A DNA stretch of 28,178 nucleotides from UBA6182 sp964479585 (GCA_964479585.1 CAYZMP010000020.1:1-28178), one strand, 5' to 3'; shown: positions 15,873 through 22,648, counted from the stretch's first letter. Numbers and translations: made by a program. The notes: a model not told the origin generated them from the letters alone.

Positions 15873-15884
15873 CATTTTTGTGCA
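15869..15884. promoter_or_regulatory. Inverted repeat TGCACA-N4-TGTGCA next to the ackA -35
   Basis: A perfect six-base dyad overlapping the end of the cre-like site and ending one base before the ackA -35 box. It is placed as an operator for an unidentified regulator. It is not the Rex consensus, whose half-sites are TTGTGAA/TTCACAA. Confidence 0.35.
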
Positions 15885-15885
15885 T

Positions 15886-15914
15886 TTGACTATATGTGCT
15901 TTTGTTTGTAGACT
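15886..15914 (+). promoter_or_regulatory. Promoter of ackA
   Basis: -35 TTGACT, 17-base spacer, -10 TAGACT (four of six consensus bases), giving a short leader of about 26 bases ahead of the start codon. Confidence 0.45.
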
Positions 15915-15946
15915 TAAAGTATAAAAAAGACAATGGAGAAAAAACT

Positions 15947-17137
15947 ATGGCACTCGTATTATCATTGAATTCAGGCAGTTCCTCATGCAAGGTACAACTT
16001 TTTGATATGCCTAGTGAAAAAGTCATTTGTAATGGCCTTTTTGAGCGTATCGGATTGGATGAAGGACTCATCAAAGTGAAATTTGAAAACAACGAAATTA
16101 AAAAGTCACAACCTTTAAAAACACATCATGAAGCAATTAACATTTTCTTTGCGATTTTACAAGATGAGAAAATTATTTCTAGCATAAATGATGTCAAAGC
16201 AGTAGGCCACCGGATTGTGCATGGTGGAGAAAAATACGCAAAGTCAGTCGTTATTAATGATGAAGTTGCACAAGACATCGATAAGTATAGTGAGCTAGCA
16301 CCACTTCATAATCCTGCTAATCTACTAGGGTATACCGTTATCAAAGAACTTCTTCCAGATGTTTTACAAGTTGCTGTCTTTGATACCGCATTTCATCAAA
16401 CATTAAAACCTGAAACATACATGTATCCTATACCTTATCATTACTACGATAAATACAAAATTCGAAAATATGGATTTCATGGCACGTCACACTTTTATGT
16501 GAGTGATACATTAAGAAAAACTATCGGTGAAGATAAAACCGAGAAAATCATTACTTGTCACTTAGGAAATGGCGCGTCATTGTCTGCTATTAAACATGGC
16601 CAGTGCATTAACACGTCCATGGGTTATACCCCATTAGCTGGGATTATGATGGGAACAAGATCCGGTGATATCGATCCTGCAATTCTTCCTTTTATCCAAC
16701 AAGCAGAGAACTTAACCCCTGATGAAACCTTAGAAATCTTTAATCGTGAATCAGGGCTAAAAGGAATATCAGAAATATCTTCTGATATGCGCGACATTAA
16801 AGCTGCCGTTGACAATAACAATACTAAAGCCAAATTAGCATTAAACATGTACATTCACCGAATTGGATCAACCATCGCAAGTTATATTGCGCAATTAGGT
16901 GGATGTGACGCAATCATCTTTACAGCTGGTGTGGGTGAAAATGCCACATTTGTTCGAGAAATGGTGCTTAATTATTTGCAACCTGCTTTTGCAATCAATG
17001 TGGATACCAACAAGAATAACCAACGGGGTGACTTCTTTGAAATCACAAAACAAGATTCAAGCATAAAAGCATATGTCATCGCTACTAATGAAGAACTGAT
17101 GATCGCAAGAGATGCTTATTCATTCTATTCTATCTAG
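15947..17137 (+). CDS. ackA: Acetate kinase
   Basis: The start is the ATG at 15947 (MALVLSLNSG) with ATGGAGA as ribosome site; upstream in-frame codons lie in the promoter. The 396-residue protein has all acetate kinase blocks: NSGSSSCKVQLF at the N-terminus, VGHRIVHGGE, FDTAFHQTL, YGFHGTSH, CHLGNGAS, MGTRSGDIDP and FTAGVGEN. It makes ATP and acetate from acetyl phosphate. No pta lies beside it. It diverges from the thiolase operon, and the intergenic cre-like site suggests carbon control. It would harvest acetyl-CoA generated by that operon if a phosphotransacetylase is encoded elsewhere. Confidence 0.97.
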   Translation: MALVLSLNSGSSSCKVQLFDMPSEKVICNGLFERIGLDEGLIKVKFENNEIKKSQPLKTHHEAINIFFAILQDEKIISSINDVKAVGHRIVHGGEKYAKSVVINDEVAQDIDKYSELAPLHNPANLLGYTVIKELLPDVLQVAVFDTAFHQTLKPETYMYPIPYHYYDKYKIRKYGFHGTSHFYVSDTLRKTIGEDKTEKIITCHLGNGASLSAIKHGQCINTSMGYTPLAGIMMGTRSGDIDPAILPFIQQAENLTPDETLEIFNRESGLKGISEISSDMRDIKAAVDNNNTKAKLALNMYIHRIGSTIASYIAQLGGCDAIIFTAGVGENATFVREMVLNYLQPAFAINVDTNKNNQRGDFFEITKQDSSIKAYVIATNEELMIARDAYSFYSI

Positions 17138-17143
17138 TAAATA

Positions 17144-17168
17144 AACACTCTCATTTGGGAGTGTTTTT
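17144..17168 (+). terminator. Intrinsic terminator after ackA
   Basis: AACACTC...GAGTGTT stem with an eight-base loop and a TTTTT tail, six bases after the ackA stop. Confidence 0.8.
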
Positions 17169-17194
17169 CGTTATAATACTAGGTGAGGTACGCC

Positions 17195-17827
17195 ATGAAC
17201 ATTTTAATTACAGCTTTTGATGCTTTTAACAACCAAGACATAAATCCAACACAATTAATCATAGATCATTTACCGGATAAGATACAGCATCATGTCATTG
17301 ATAAACTCCTTTTAGAAACAGTTCGTTATAAATCAATACGCACTCTAATTCACCAACTCAAATCAAAGCAGTATGATGCAATAGTAATGTTAGGGTATGC
17401 CCAAAACAGTGATGGTTTTCATGTGGAAAGAATTGCGATTAATGTGGATGATTTTCGAATTGTTGATAATGAGCAAAATCAACCCATTGATGAAAAAATA
17501 CATGAAGATGGAGCTAATGCTTATTTTTCAACACTTCCAATAAAAGCAATAGTAACATCACTGATAGATCATGGGTTTAAAGCATCAATATCCAATAGTG
17601 CTGGGACCTTTGTTTGTAATCACTTGTTTTATGGGTGTGGTTACCATCTACAAAAAACAAATAAAAGTATACCTTTTGGATTTGTGCATGTCCCTAATTT
17701 ATCAACACAAAAAAACAGTGCTTTTTCATATTCATTAACGGATATGCTAAAGGCTGTAGTTGTGATCATTGAAACCATTACTCTTTATCAAAAAGACATA
17801 AAAATTAGTGGAGGCAAAGAATACTAA
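17195..17827 (+). CDS. pcp: Pyroglutamyl-peptidase I (peptidase C15)
   Basis: The start is the ATG at 17195 with AGGTGAGG upstream; the GTG at 17183 is part of that ribosome site. The 210-residue protein has the C15 catalytic triad: Glu78 in DGFHVERIAIN, Cys141 in SNSAGTFVCNHLFY and His165 in GFVHVPNL. It removes N-terminal pyroglutamate from peptides in the cytoplasm. A TATAAT at 17172-17177 may be its own -10 box just behind the ackA terminator. Its last codons overlap the convergent kinase gene by four bases. The glycine-rich segment before the catalytic Glu (GYAQNSDGF) departs from the usual GQAGGR form. Confidence 0.88.
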   Translation: MNILITAFDAFNNQDINPTQLIIDHLPDKIQHHVIDKLLLETVRYKSIRTLIHQLKSKQYDAIVMLGYAQNSDGFHVERIAINVDDFRIVDNEQNQPIDEKIHEDGANAYFSTLPIKAIVTSLIDHGFKASISNSAGTFVCNHLFYGCGYHLQKTNKSIPFGFVHVPNLSTQKNSAFSYSLTDMLKAVVVIIETITLYQKDIKISGGKEY

Positions 17828-18423
17828 TCAAACAAAAATGACCAATCTACCTTATATTGTTTATTTCTTCGTATGTTTAAATTAGCAAGTGCTTTATCTA
17901 AATAATGATACCAAAGAGCTTCACTTGTTTTTCCTTTATAATACTCCTTAAAAAAAGTTGAAAGTTGTTGTTTTTTATACGTCGTTAAAATTGGGTTATA
18001 AAACAAGCCATAGCAAATAAACGTCGCTATATCTTCTTGTTGGTTCCCTATGCGAACATTTTCAAAATCAACAGCAATTATCTCGTTGTTAGATACAATG
18101 AAATTCGAAAAGTTTACATCATCAAAAATCATAGTTGGTAATGCTGTGTGAAATTTCTCCATGTAGATATACCAGAGTGTGAAATACTTTTGCATGTCTT
18201 TTTTTTGTTGTTCATGGCGAATAAATATATCCAACAAAGTTTCACCACTAATGGTTGACATTGTTATGGTTTCATTAGAAACATCTATTAATTGTGCAGT
18301 TTTTATGTTGTGTTTTTTCAATTGATTGTACATATAAACTTCATGATTGATATTACCCATCACGAAAGTTTTCTTTACTACTCCTTTTTCTTTGAACACT
18401 TTGTTTCTTTTAGAGGGATTCAT
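17824..18423 (-). CDS. APH/choline-kinase-like small-molecule kinase, last gene of the ECF operon
   Basis: A 199-residue protein with a minimal aminoglycoside-phosphotransferase/RIO-type kinase core. The catalytic loop is FDDVNFSNFIV (Asp102, Asn107; Phe100 stands where His is usual in HxD), and the metal-binding motif is VDFEN with Asp119. The N-terminal lobe has a lysine pair in VVKKTF but little of a glycine loop, as in other short members. Its start overlaps mobB by ATGA, so it belongs to the ECF operon. ECF operons often carry a kinase that traps the imported vitamin, so a role in phosphorylating an imported pterin compound is a reasonable guess, not shown. Protein kinase activity or an unrelated role cannot be excluded. 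Confidence 0.65.
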   Translation of the reverse strand: MNPSKRNKVFKEKGVVKKTFVMGNINHEVYMYNQLKKHNIKTAQLIDVSNETITMSTISGETLLDIFIRHEQQKKDMQKYFTLWYIYMEKFHTALPTMIFDDVNFSNFIVSNNEIIAVDFENVRIGNQQEDIATFICYGLFYNPILTTYKKQQLSTFFKEYYKGKTSEALWYHYLDKALANLNIRRNKQYKVDWSFLFD

Positions 18424-19163
18424 TGTTTGAACTCCACCTTGATTGTTGCATTTTCTTGATAACCGTCTAACTCCGTAACTATTGAAAGTACAGCATTTCT
18501 CACTAAGGTTTGCACAAAAGGAACCATCGTAAGTTCTTGATTGTTGATGGATACTGTAACTTGTTGTTGGTTAAGAACACACTGATTATCTTGCGGATAT
18601 TTTAAAACATGTTTAAGCATATCATGACATGTCATCCCACACGCCTTACAACAAGCATCATCCACGTTTGGCAGTCGATGTGGAACAACTTTCTCTAAAT
18701 AGTCTACAAGTTTTTCAATGTCTTTTTCATAATGATACACATCCCAATGCTCATATTTATCATTTGCATTAGCAAACACTCCACTTATGGCAATCGTAAT
18801 ATCATCCAACTTCAATTGGATGTCTGACTCATCTTTACCACAAACTATTTTTGGGATGTTTGCCCCATCAACACCTTCACATACACACCAATCATGATTA
18901 AAAAAATTAAATATTCGTTCAATATTTACCGCTTTATACATAAGCACATCTGTCTCATGCACTCCTTTTGCGACAACCATATCTGCACCTGCCTGATGAT
19001 GACGATGAGTGTTTGTGCCTTCTCTATCCATTGTAAATGCTTCATAATGAATATCTTTAACACTACCTACACTGTATCTTCGCTTCTTTAGCTCTTTAAT
19101 AATGGCTTCTACAGTTGTTGTTTTTCCTGTTTTAGTAATTCCATTAACGGTTAGTATTCTCAT
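18420..19163 (-). CDS. mobB: MobB-like molybdopterin-guanine dinucleotide biosynthesis GTPase with C-terminal Cys cluster
   Basis: A 247-residue protein. Residues 1-150 are MobB: a P-loop NGITKTGKTTT at residues 7-17, then SVGSVKDIHYEAFTMDREGTNTHRHHQAGAD and a CEGVDGANIPKIVC segment. A C-terminal extension carries Cys161, Cys162, Cys165, Cys169 and Cys185 (CCKACGMTC...C), a likely metal or Fe-S site found in some MobB proteins. MobB binds GTP and helps MobA attach GMP to molybdopterin. No mobA is in the window, and AOR enzymes use the non-nucleotide bis-pterin cofactor, so its job may be cofactor carriage or insertion. Its location in a riboswitch-led ECF operon is the strongest gene-level link of the transporter to pterin cofactors. 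Confidence 0.85.
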   Translation of the reverse strand: MRILTVNGITKTGKTTTVEAIIKELKKRRYSVGSVKDIHYEAFTMDREGTNTHRHHQAGADMVVAKGVHETDVLMYKAVNIERIFNFFNHDWCVCEGVDGANIPKIVCGKDESDIQLKLDDITIAISGVFANANDKYEHWDVYHYEKDIEKLVDYLEKVVPHRLPNVDDACCKACGMTCHDMLKHVLKYPQDNQCVLNQQQVTVSINNQELTMVPFVQTLVRNAVLSIVTELDGYQENATIKVEFKQ

Positions 19164-19897
19164 AAAATGCTCCTTTCAACTACAAAAACGCTCACAAACA
19201 TGACTAACGACACAATCATGATTGCTTTATCAATATAATTTAATCGCAAAGATTTAACATGCGTTCTTTTTTCATATGCTTTAAAACCTTTTAAATCCAT
19301 GCTCATTGCTAAACGTTTTGCTTTTAATATTGTACGAACTAATACAGGTGTCACAAACAATTGGATAAGTTTAATTTTATTCTTAAAAGGTTGTTGTTTA
19401 AAACTTATTCCTTTTAGCTCAAAAGATTCCATGCATAAAGAAAACTCTTGATAAAAGGTTGGTAAAAATCGTAATCCAATCATACTCATCATCGTTATTT
19501 CATACGGCACTTTCATAAGTGTTAAGCCATATATCATGTCATTTTCACTTGATAAGGTAAATAAGTAAGCACTTGATATGATAATTAACAAACGAAAGAA
19601 TGTCATCACACCTGCAATAACACCTTCTACTGTAACAACATCAAAACCACTCACTGCAATTAAACTAGTACCACTAACAAAAATACTTTGAGCGATTGCC
19701 ACAAACACTAATATAGGAATCATTTTTCTTATTTTCTTAATGACATTAACAAATGATAATGAAAACAAAGCATACAACACTAGCACGATAGCAAACAACA
19801 TCAGTTGAATAAGCAAGTTTCTAGCAAATACACTTAATGAGCTTATCATTGCTACAACACATAACAACGTACGAGGATCAGGATGATACTTGTTCAT
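19160..19897 (-). CDS. ecfT: ECF transporter transmembrane coupling protein EcfT
   Basis: A 245-residue EcfT/CbiQ-family protein with four to six transmembrane segments and a long cytoplasmic helical region. The start has AAGGAGG and overlaps the ATPase gene by 20 bases. The two coupling motifs that contact the ATPases, usually Ala-Arg-Gly-like, read ELKG (SFELKGI) and DLKG (SMDLKGF) here, with Lys for Arg; FLPTFYQEF precedes the first. It links the S-component to the two ATPases. The dedicated gene set shows a one-substrate (group I) ECF system. Confidence 0.9.
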   Translation of the reverse strand: MNKYHPDPRTLLCVVAMISSLSVFARNLLIQLMLFAIVLVLYALFSLSFVNVIKKIRKMIPILVFVAIAQSIFVSGTSLIAVSGFDVVTVEGVIAGVMTFFRLLIIISSAYLFTLSSENDMIYGLTLMKVPYEITMMSMIGLRFLPTFYQEFSLCMESFELKGISFKQQPFKNKIKLIQLFVTPVLVRTILKAKRLAMSMDLKGFKAYEKRTHVKSLRLNYIDKAIMIVSLVMFVSVFVVERSIL

Positions 19898-20531
19898 GCA
19901 ATCCCTCCTTTGTTAAGGTAAATGTTCTTTTGTTATTGAACACACTTACTCGCCGATCGTGACTTACCATAATATATCCCATGTTGTAGTGATTTAATGT
20001 TTCTAATAGAATCCGAGTTGATTCATCATCTAACCCAGATGTTGGTTCATCTAAAAACAAAAATGATGGTTGTTGTAGTAAAATCGCTGCACAAGCAATT
20101 CGTTGTTGTTCGCCTTTAGAACATAGTTGAGGGTGAGATTTATACAAGTGGTCAATCTTTAACATTTGTGCAACTTCATGTGCTTTTTTTTGAATGTTAC
20201 TAATATCCTTTCTAAAAGACAACAACATGACCAATTCTTCCCAAACACTCATTGAAAACAATTGAAAAGCTGGTTGCTGATGCAAATATCCAATTTTTCT
20301 TCCTATCTCATATCGCTGCAGACTATTGATGTTTTTACCTTCGATAAATACATTGCCTTGTATTGGTTTTTCTAGATTTAACATGGTTCTCATCCATGTT
20401 GTTTTCCCCACACCATTTTCACCTTGCAATAAAATTTTATCATTGCTAGAAATAGTGCAATTTATTGGTTTCTCATGTAGTGCTTTGTTAACACCAACAA
20501 CAAGGTTTTGACATAAAATAAACTCACTCAT
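19878..20531 (-). CDS. ecfA2: ECF transporter ATPase, second subunit
   Basis: The start is the ATG at 20531 (MSEFILCQN), overlapping the previous stop as ATGA with GAGG upstream. The 217-residue ABC ATPase has Walker A GENGVGKTT, Q-loop YLHQQPAFQLF, signature CSKGEQQRIACA, Walker B FLFLDEPTSGLD and H-loop VSHDRR. It is of the CbiO/EcfA type and works as a heterodimer with the gene just upstream. The protein is shorter than the ~280-residue stand-alone EcfA proteins because it lacks their C-terminal domain. Confidence 0.9.
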   Translation of the reverse strand: MSEFILCQNLVVGVNKALHEKPINCTISSNDKILLQGENGVGKTTWMRTMLNLEKPIQGNVFIEGKNINSLQRYEIGRKIGYLHQQPAFQLFSMSVWEELVMLLSFRKDISNIQKKAHEVAQMLKIDHLYKSHPQLCSKGEQQRIACAAILLQQPSFLFLDEPTSGLDDESTRILLETLNHYNMGYIMVSHDRRVSVFNNKRTFTLTKEGLHEQVSS

Positions 20532-21163
20532 AAAGTAAACCTCTTTGAAATATTCCACAAAGAATCATGTTGGTGATCTACCACAAGTAGTGTTTCTATT
20601 TGCTGCTCAATAATTGGAATGATTTGATTCTTTTTCTCAAAAGATAGTGCACTTAATGCTTCATCTAAACATAAAATTTTCGGTTGTAATAACATGGTCG
20701 ATCCTAATGCGATAAGTTGTTGTTCACCAATCGAACACTCCGCAATTTTTTTGTCTTTTAAATAGATACAATCAAAAGCAGTAAGTAGCTCCATGATTTT
20801 TGATTTTATGATACTTGCAGGTGTTTGAATATTCTCAAGTGCAAACGCTAATTCATCCATCACATACAACCCGACAAATTGCCAATGAGGTTGCTGAAAG
20901 ACAAGATTAATCGTTTGAATCTTTTGCGCGTGTGTGTAACTGTTTATTGGTTGTTCAAATAAAAGATACTCTCCGGAAGCTTCCGCTAAGATATGTTGAG
21001 GAACACAATCATTTAACCAATATAAAAAGGATGATTTACCAACTCCTGAAGGACCAGATAAAAAAATACGTTCATGTCTGTTTAATGAAAAATTCAAACC
21101 TTCATAAATAACTTTTGTTTTGTTGTATTGAAAATGTGCGTTTTTTACTTCTATTGCCTTCAT
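20528..21163 (-). CDS. ecfA1: ECF transporter ATPase, first subunit
   Basis: A 211-residue ABC ATPase: Walker A GPSGVGKSS near residue 37, Q-loop LVFQQPHWQFVGLYVMDELAFALEN (the DEL.F.LEN segment is typical of ECF ATPases), signature CSIGEQQLIAL, Walker B ILCLDEALSAL and H-loop VVDHQHD. Ala stands for Pro in the usual DEP of Walker B, and the signature is degenerate, as happens in one half of asymmetric ABC pairs. Both ends overlap neighbours by ATGA. It is paired with the second ATPase to drive the S-component/EcfT module. Confidence 0.9.
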   Translation of the reverse strand: MKAIEVKNAHFQYNKTKVIYEGLNFSLNRHERIFLSGPSGVGKSSFLYWLNDCVPQHILAEASGEYLLFEQPINSYTHAQKIQTINLVFQQPHWQFVGLYVMDELAFALENIQTPASIIKSKIMELLTAFDCIYLKDKKIAECSIGEQQLIALGSTMLLQPKILCLDEALSALSFEKKNQIIPIIEQQIETLLVVDHQHDSLWNISKRFTL

Positions 21164-21666
21164 GGTAGTAGCTCTATCTCAATAACGTATTTATTCCAAC
21201 GATTACTAAATGGATCTTGTGCAACAATTATTTCCATTGGACCTGTTCCACCATCACTTTTTGACAAGATAGGTTGGTTGTCCCTTTTGTATACGACATA
21301 CACATTATCATCCATCATCACTTCATCCACACTTAAGATGGTAGTAAAACCATCCAGCGATGAAAAGGCAACTTCACTAAATGTCACGTCAATTTTTAAA
21401 TACTCAAGTAACTCCTTTATACTTACACCAGTAAATGTAATGGTTTGATTAGGCTGAGATGTGGATCTAAGTTCTGCAGTAAAACTAGTAGCAGGTAGTT
21501 GTTTTAATTCGCCAAGTGTAATCTCTTTTGATTGGTTTTCTGCGACAATTGTAAGCTTTTTTTGGTCTAATCCTTGTATGCGGTTTATATTTAATGCACT
21601 TAAAACCCCCGTCACAACAACAAAGATTAAAATAAGTCCTAGTAATAGCTTCGTTTGTTTACTCAT
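21160..21666 (-). CDS. Membrane-anchored molybdopterin-domain-like (sulfite-oxidase fold) extracytoplasmic protein
   Basis: A 168-residue protein: one N-terminal hydrophobic helix (residues ~7-25) and then a domain exposed outside. The domain has the order typical of the oxidoreductase molybdopterin-binding (sulfite oxidase-like) fold: TLGELKQLP, TITFTGVSIKELLEYLKI, SSLDGFTTILSVDEV, then GGTGPMEIIVAQDPFSNRWNKYVIEIEL. There is no cysteine in the whole protein, so the metal-ligating Cys of true sulfite oxidases is absent and catalysis is unlikely. Pterin or cofactor binding is inferred from fold only. It lies between the S-component and the ATPases, overlapping both by four bases, so it is most likely an accessory binding protein of this transporter. 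Assignment is by motif reading, not search. Confidence 0.7.
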   Translation of the reverse strand: MSKQTKLLLGLILIFVVVTGVLSALNINRIQGLDQKKLTIVAENQSKEITLGELKQLPATSFTAELRSTSQPNQTITFTGVSIKELLEYLKIDVTFSEVAFSSLDGFTTILSVDEVMMDDNVYVVYKRDNQPILSKSDGGTGPMEIIVAQDPFSNRWNKYVIEIELLP

Positions 21667-22211
21667 GATTGACTAATAAATCCTCTTAAAGAACCACTCA
21701 CTCGATACGCTACAATTCCACCAAGACCACCAAATAAAAACCCTGCACTTAAAGATAGAAGCAGCGGAATAAGTGGTAATCTAAAAAAAACGATATTAGA
21801 AGCATACGTACCAGCCATATTGGCAAAAGCCCCCATTAAAAAAGCCACTATCGTATGTTTACTTTGATACTTAAATAAGAAAAAAACACCATCCATTACA
21901 AGCCCAGGTAGTAAATAGGTAAACAAACTTAAAATACCATGAGACCCTATCGTTCCTGTTACTATAACGATAATTGCTTGAACAATGGTAGTTATTGTAG
22001 CACTAAAAGGTTTATTAATAACTAGTGCAGCCACTACAATAAACAACATGTAAATACCACCAGCCACAGAACCGCCAGGTATAAAAAGCGGACCTGTAAT
22101 CATATGCACAAGTGGTGTTAATACTGGTTTAACGGCTATTCCTAGTGATGCACAACCAGCAATAAATATTAAATCAAATACAGAATATCGGTTTAGAACC
22201 TTTTTTACCAT
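21663..22211 (-). CDS. ECF transporter substrate-binding S-component, candidate cofactor/pterin or oxyanion permease
   Basis: A 182-residue, very hydrophobic protein with five or six membrane segments, the size and layout of ECF S-components. Conserved-looking stretches are FIPGGSVAGGIYMLF, INKPFSATITTIVQAI and YLLPGLVMDGVFFLF, reminiscent of the YkoE/HmpT-type S family. It is the first gene behind a Moco-type riboswitch and overlaps the next gene by ATGA. The ribosome site is weak and oddly placed: AAAGG lies 14 bases upstream inside the terminator hairpin. The substrate is unknown. Riboswitch control, the pterin-fold partner and MobB point to a molybdenum/tungsten cofactor, its pterin precursor, or molybdate/tungstate. 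A thiamine-precursor S-component is the main alternative by sequence flavour. Confidence 0.75.
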   Translation of the reverse strand: MVKKVLNRYSVFDLIFIAGCASLGIAVKPVLTPLVHMITGPLFIPGGSVAGGIYMLFIVVAALVINKPFSATITTIVQAIIVIVTGTIGSHGILSLFTYLLPGLVMDGVFFLFKYQSKHTIVAFLMGAFANMAGTYASNIVFFRLPLIPLLLSLSAGFLFGGLGGIVAYRVSGSLRGFISQS

Positions 22212-22219
22212 GATGAAAT

Positions 22220-22243
22220 AAAAAACCTTTCTTCAAAGAAAGG
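22220..22243 (-). terminator. Riboswitch expression-platform terminator ahead of the ECF operon
   Basis: On the minus strand CCTTTCTT-TG-AAGAAAGG followed by TTTTTT, ending nine bases before the S-component start. Its 5' arm (22236-22243) can instead pair, as TCCTTTC (22238-22244), with GAAAGGA at 22252-22258 inside the aptamer 3' side, giving an anti-terminator. The two folds exclude each other. Confidence 0.8.
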
Positions 22244-22247
22244 ACCT

Positions 22248-22336
22248 AACATCCTTTCCACAATGGGAGGCTATATCGTTTCCAATACAACCCACGGCTA
22301 AACTTCATTAAAGGTAGAATATTTAGCTCGGATCTT
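22248..22336 (-). promoter_or_regulatory. Moco/Wco-type riboswitch aptamer controlling the ECF operon
   Basis: Read on the minus strand, the leader has the order ATCCGAGCTAAA ... TTTAGCC ... GGG ... GGAAAC ... GCCTCCC ... GGAAAGGAT. The TCCGAG, GGAAAC and GCCTCCC blocks are those I associate with the molybdenum-cofactor (Moco) motif, whose tungsten variant lacks one helix. Visible helices are P1 AAGATCC/GGATGTT (one mismatch), P2 GCTAAA/TTTAGC and TGGG/CCCA. P1 overlaps the anti-terminator strand, so ligand binding should favour the terminator and switch the operon off. The same blocks recur before the AOR gene with compensatory changes. Confidence 0.75.
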
Positions 22337-22338
22337 AT

Positions 22339-22367
22339 AGTATTAGTATACATGAATTTTTTCACAA
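22339..22367 (-). promoter_or_regulatory. Promoter of the riboswitch-ECF operon
   Basis: On the minus strand: -35 TTGTGA, 17-base spacer, -10 AATACT (four of six in each), placing the start point at the first bases of the aptamer P1 strand. Confidence 0.4.
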
Positions 22368-22378
22368 ATTATAGCTTC

Positions 22379-22409
22379 AAAAAAAATATCAACGAACTTG
22401 TTGATATTT
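22379..22409 (-). terminator. Intrinsic terminator after the MoaD-like gene
   Basis: On the minus strand AAATATCAAC-AAGTTC-GTTGATATTT followed by further Ts. It separates the AOR-moaD unit from the ECF operon, so the latter depends on its own promoter and riboswitch. Confidence 0.85.
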
Positions 22410-22426
22410 CATTGGTTTTATTTTTT

Positions 22427-22648
22427 TTATCCCCCACCAACAGGTGGGAATATGGCGATGATATCATTGTCCTTGATTTCATCTTCAAGCTTAGAATGAA
22501 TACCATTGATTAAGAAGATAGCCACATCAGCAGTGTCTATTTTAAAATGATCAATTAAGTCTTGCCCATTGTTAAAGTCTTCTGCATTAACATGCAAAAC
22601 TTTCCCTCTATCTTCTCTTAGTGTCGCAAATAATCTTACTTCAATCAT
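22427..22648 (-). CDS. moaD: MoaD/ThiS-family sulfur carrier protein
   Basis: A 73-residue ubiquitin-fold protein: MIEVRLFATLRE at the start, a GQDLIDHF middle, IFLINGI, and the terminal FPPVGGG. The C-terminal Gly-Gly is adenylated and thiocarboxylated to supply the dithiolene sulfur of molybdopterin. Small MoaD-like genes are commonly found next to AOR genes. It lies 39 bases after the AOR stop, separated by a GC-rich hairpin, and is under the same upstream riboswitch. No good ribosome site lies directly before its ATG (see the hairpin entry). No moaE, moaA or moaC is in the window. Confidence 0.9.
   Translation of the reverse strand: MIEVRLFATLREDRGKVLHVNAEDFNNGQDLIDHFKIDTADVAIFLINGIHSKLEDEIKDNDIIAIFPPVGGG

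Noticed and set aside
15869..15884. Rex operator upstream of ackA
   Set aside because: The half-sites TGCACA/TGTGCA do not match the TTGTGAA/TTCACAA Rex pattern.
15847..16092. Minus-strand frame of 81 codons opposite the start of ackA
   Set aside because: It lies antisense to ackA and its promoter, has no ribosome site and no recognisable motif.
21663..22211. Calling the S-component a thiamine-precursor (YkoE/HmpT) transporter
   Set aside because: Some sequence flavour agrees, but there is no TPP riboswitch or thiamine gene nearby, and the leader RNA and partners point to pterin cofactor or Mo/W. Kept as the main alternative.
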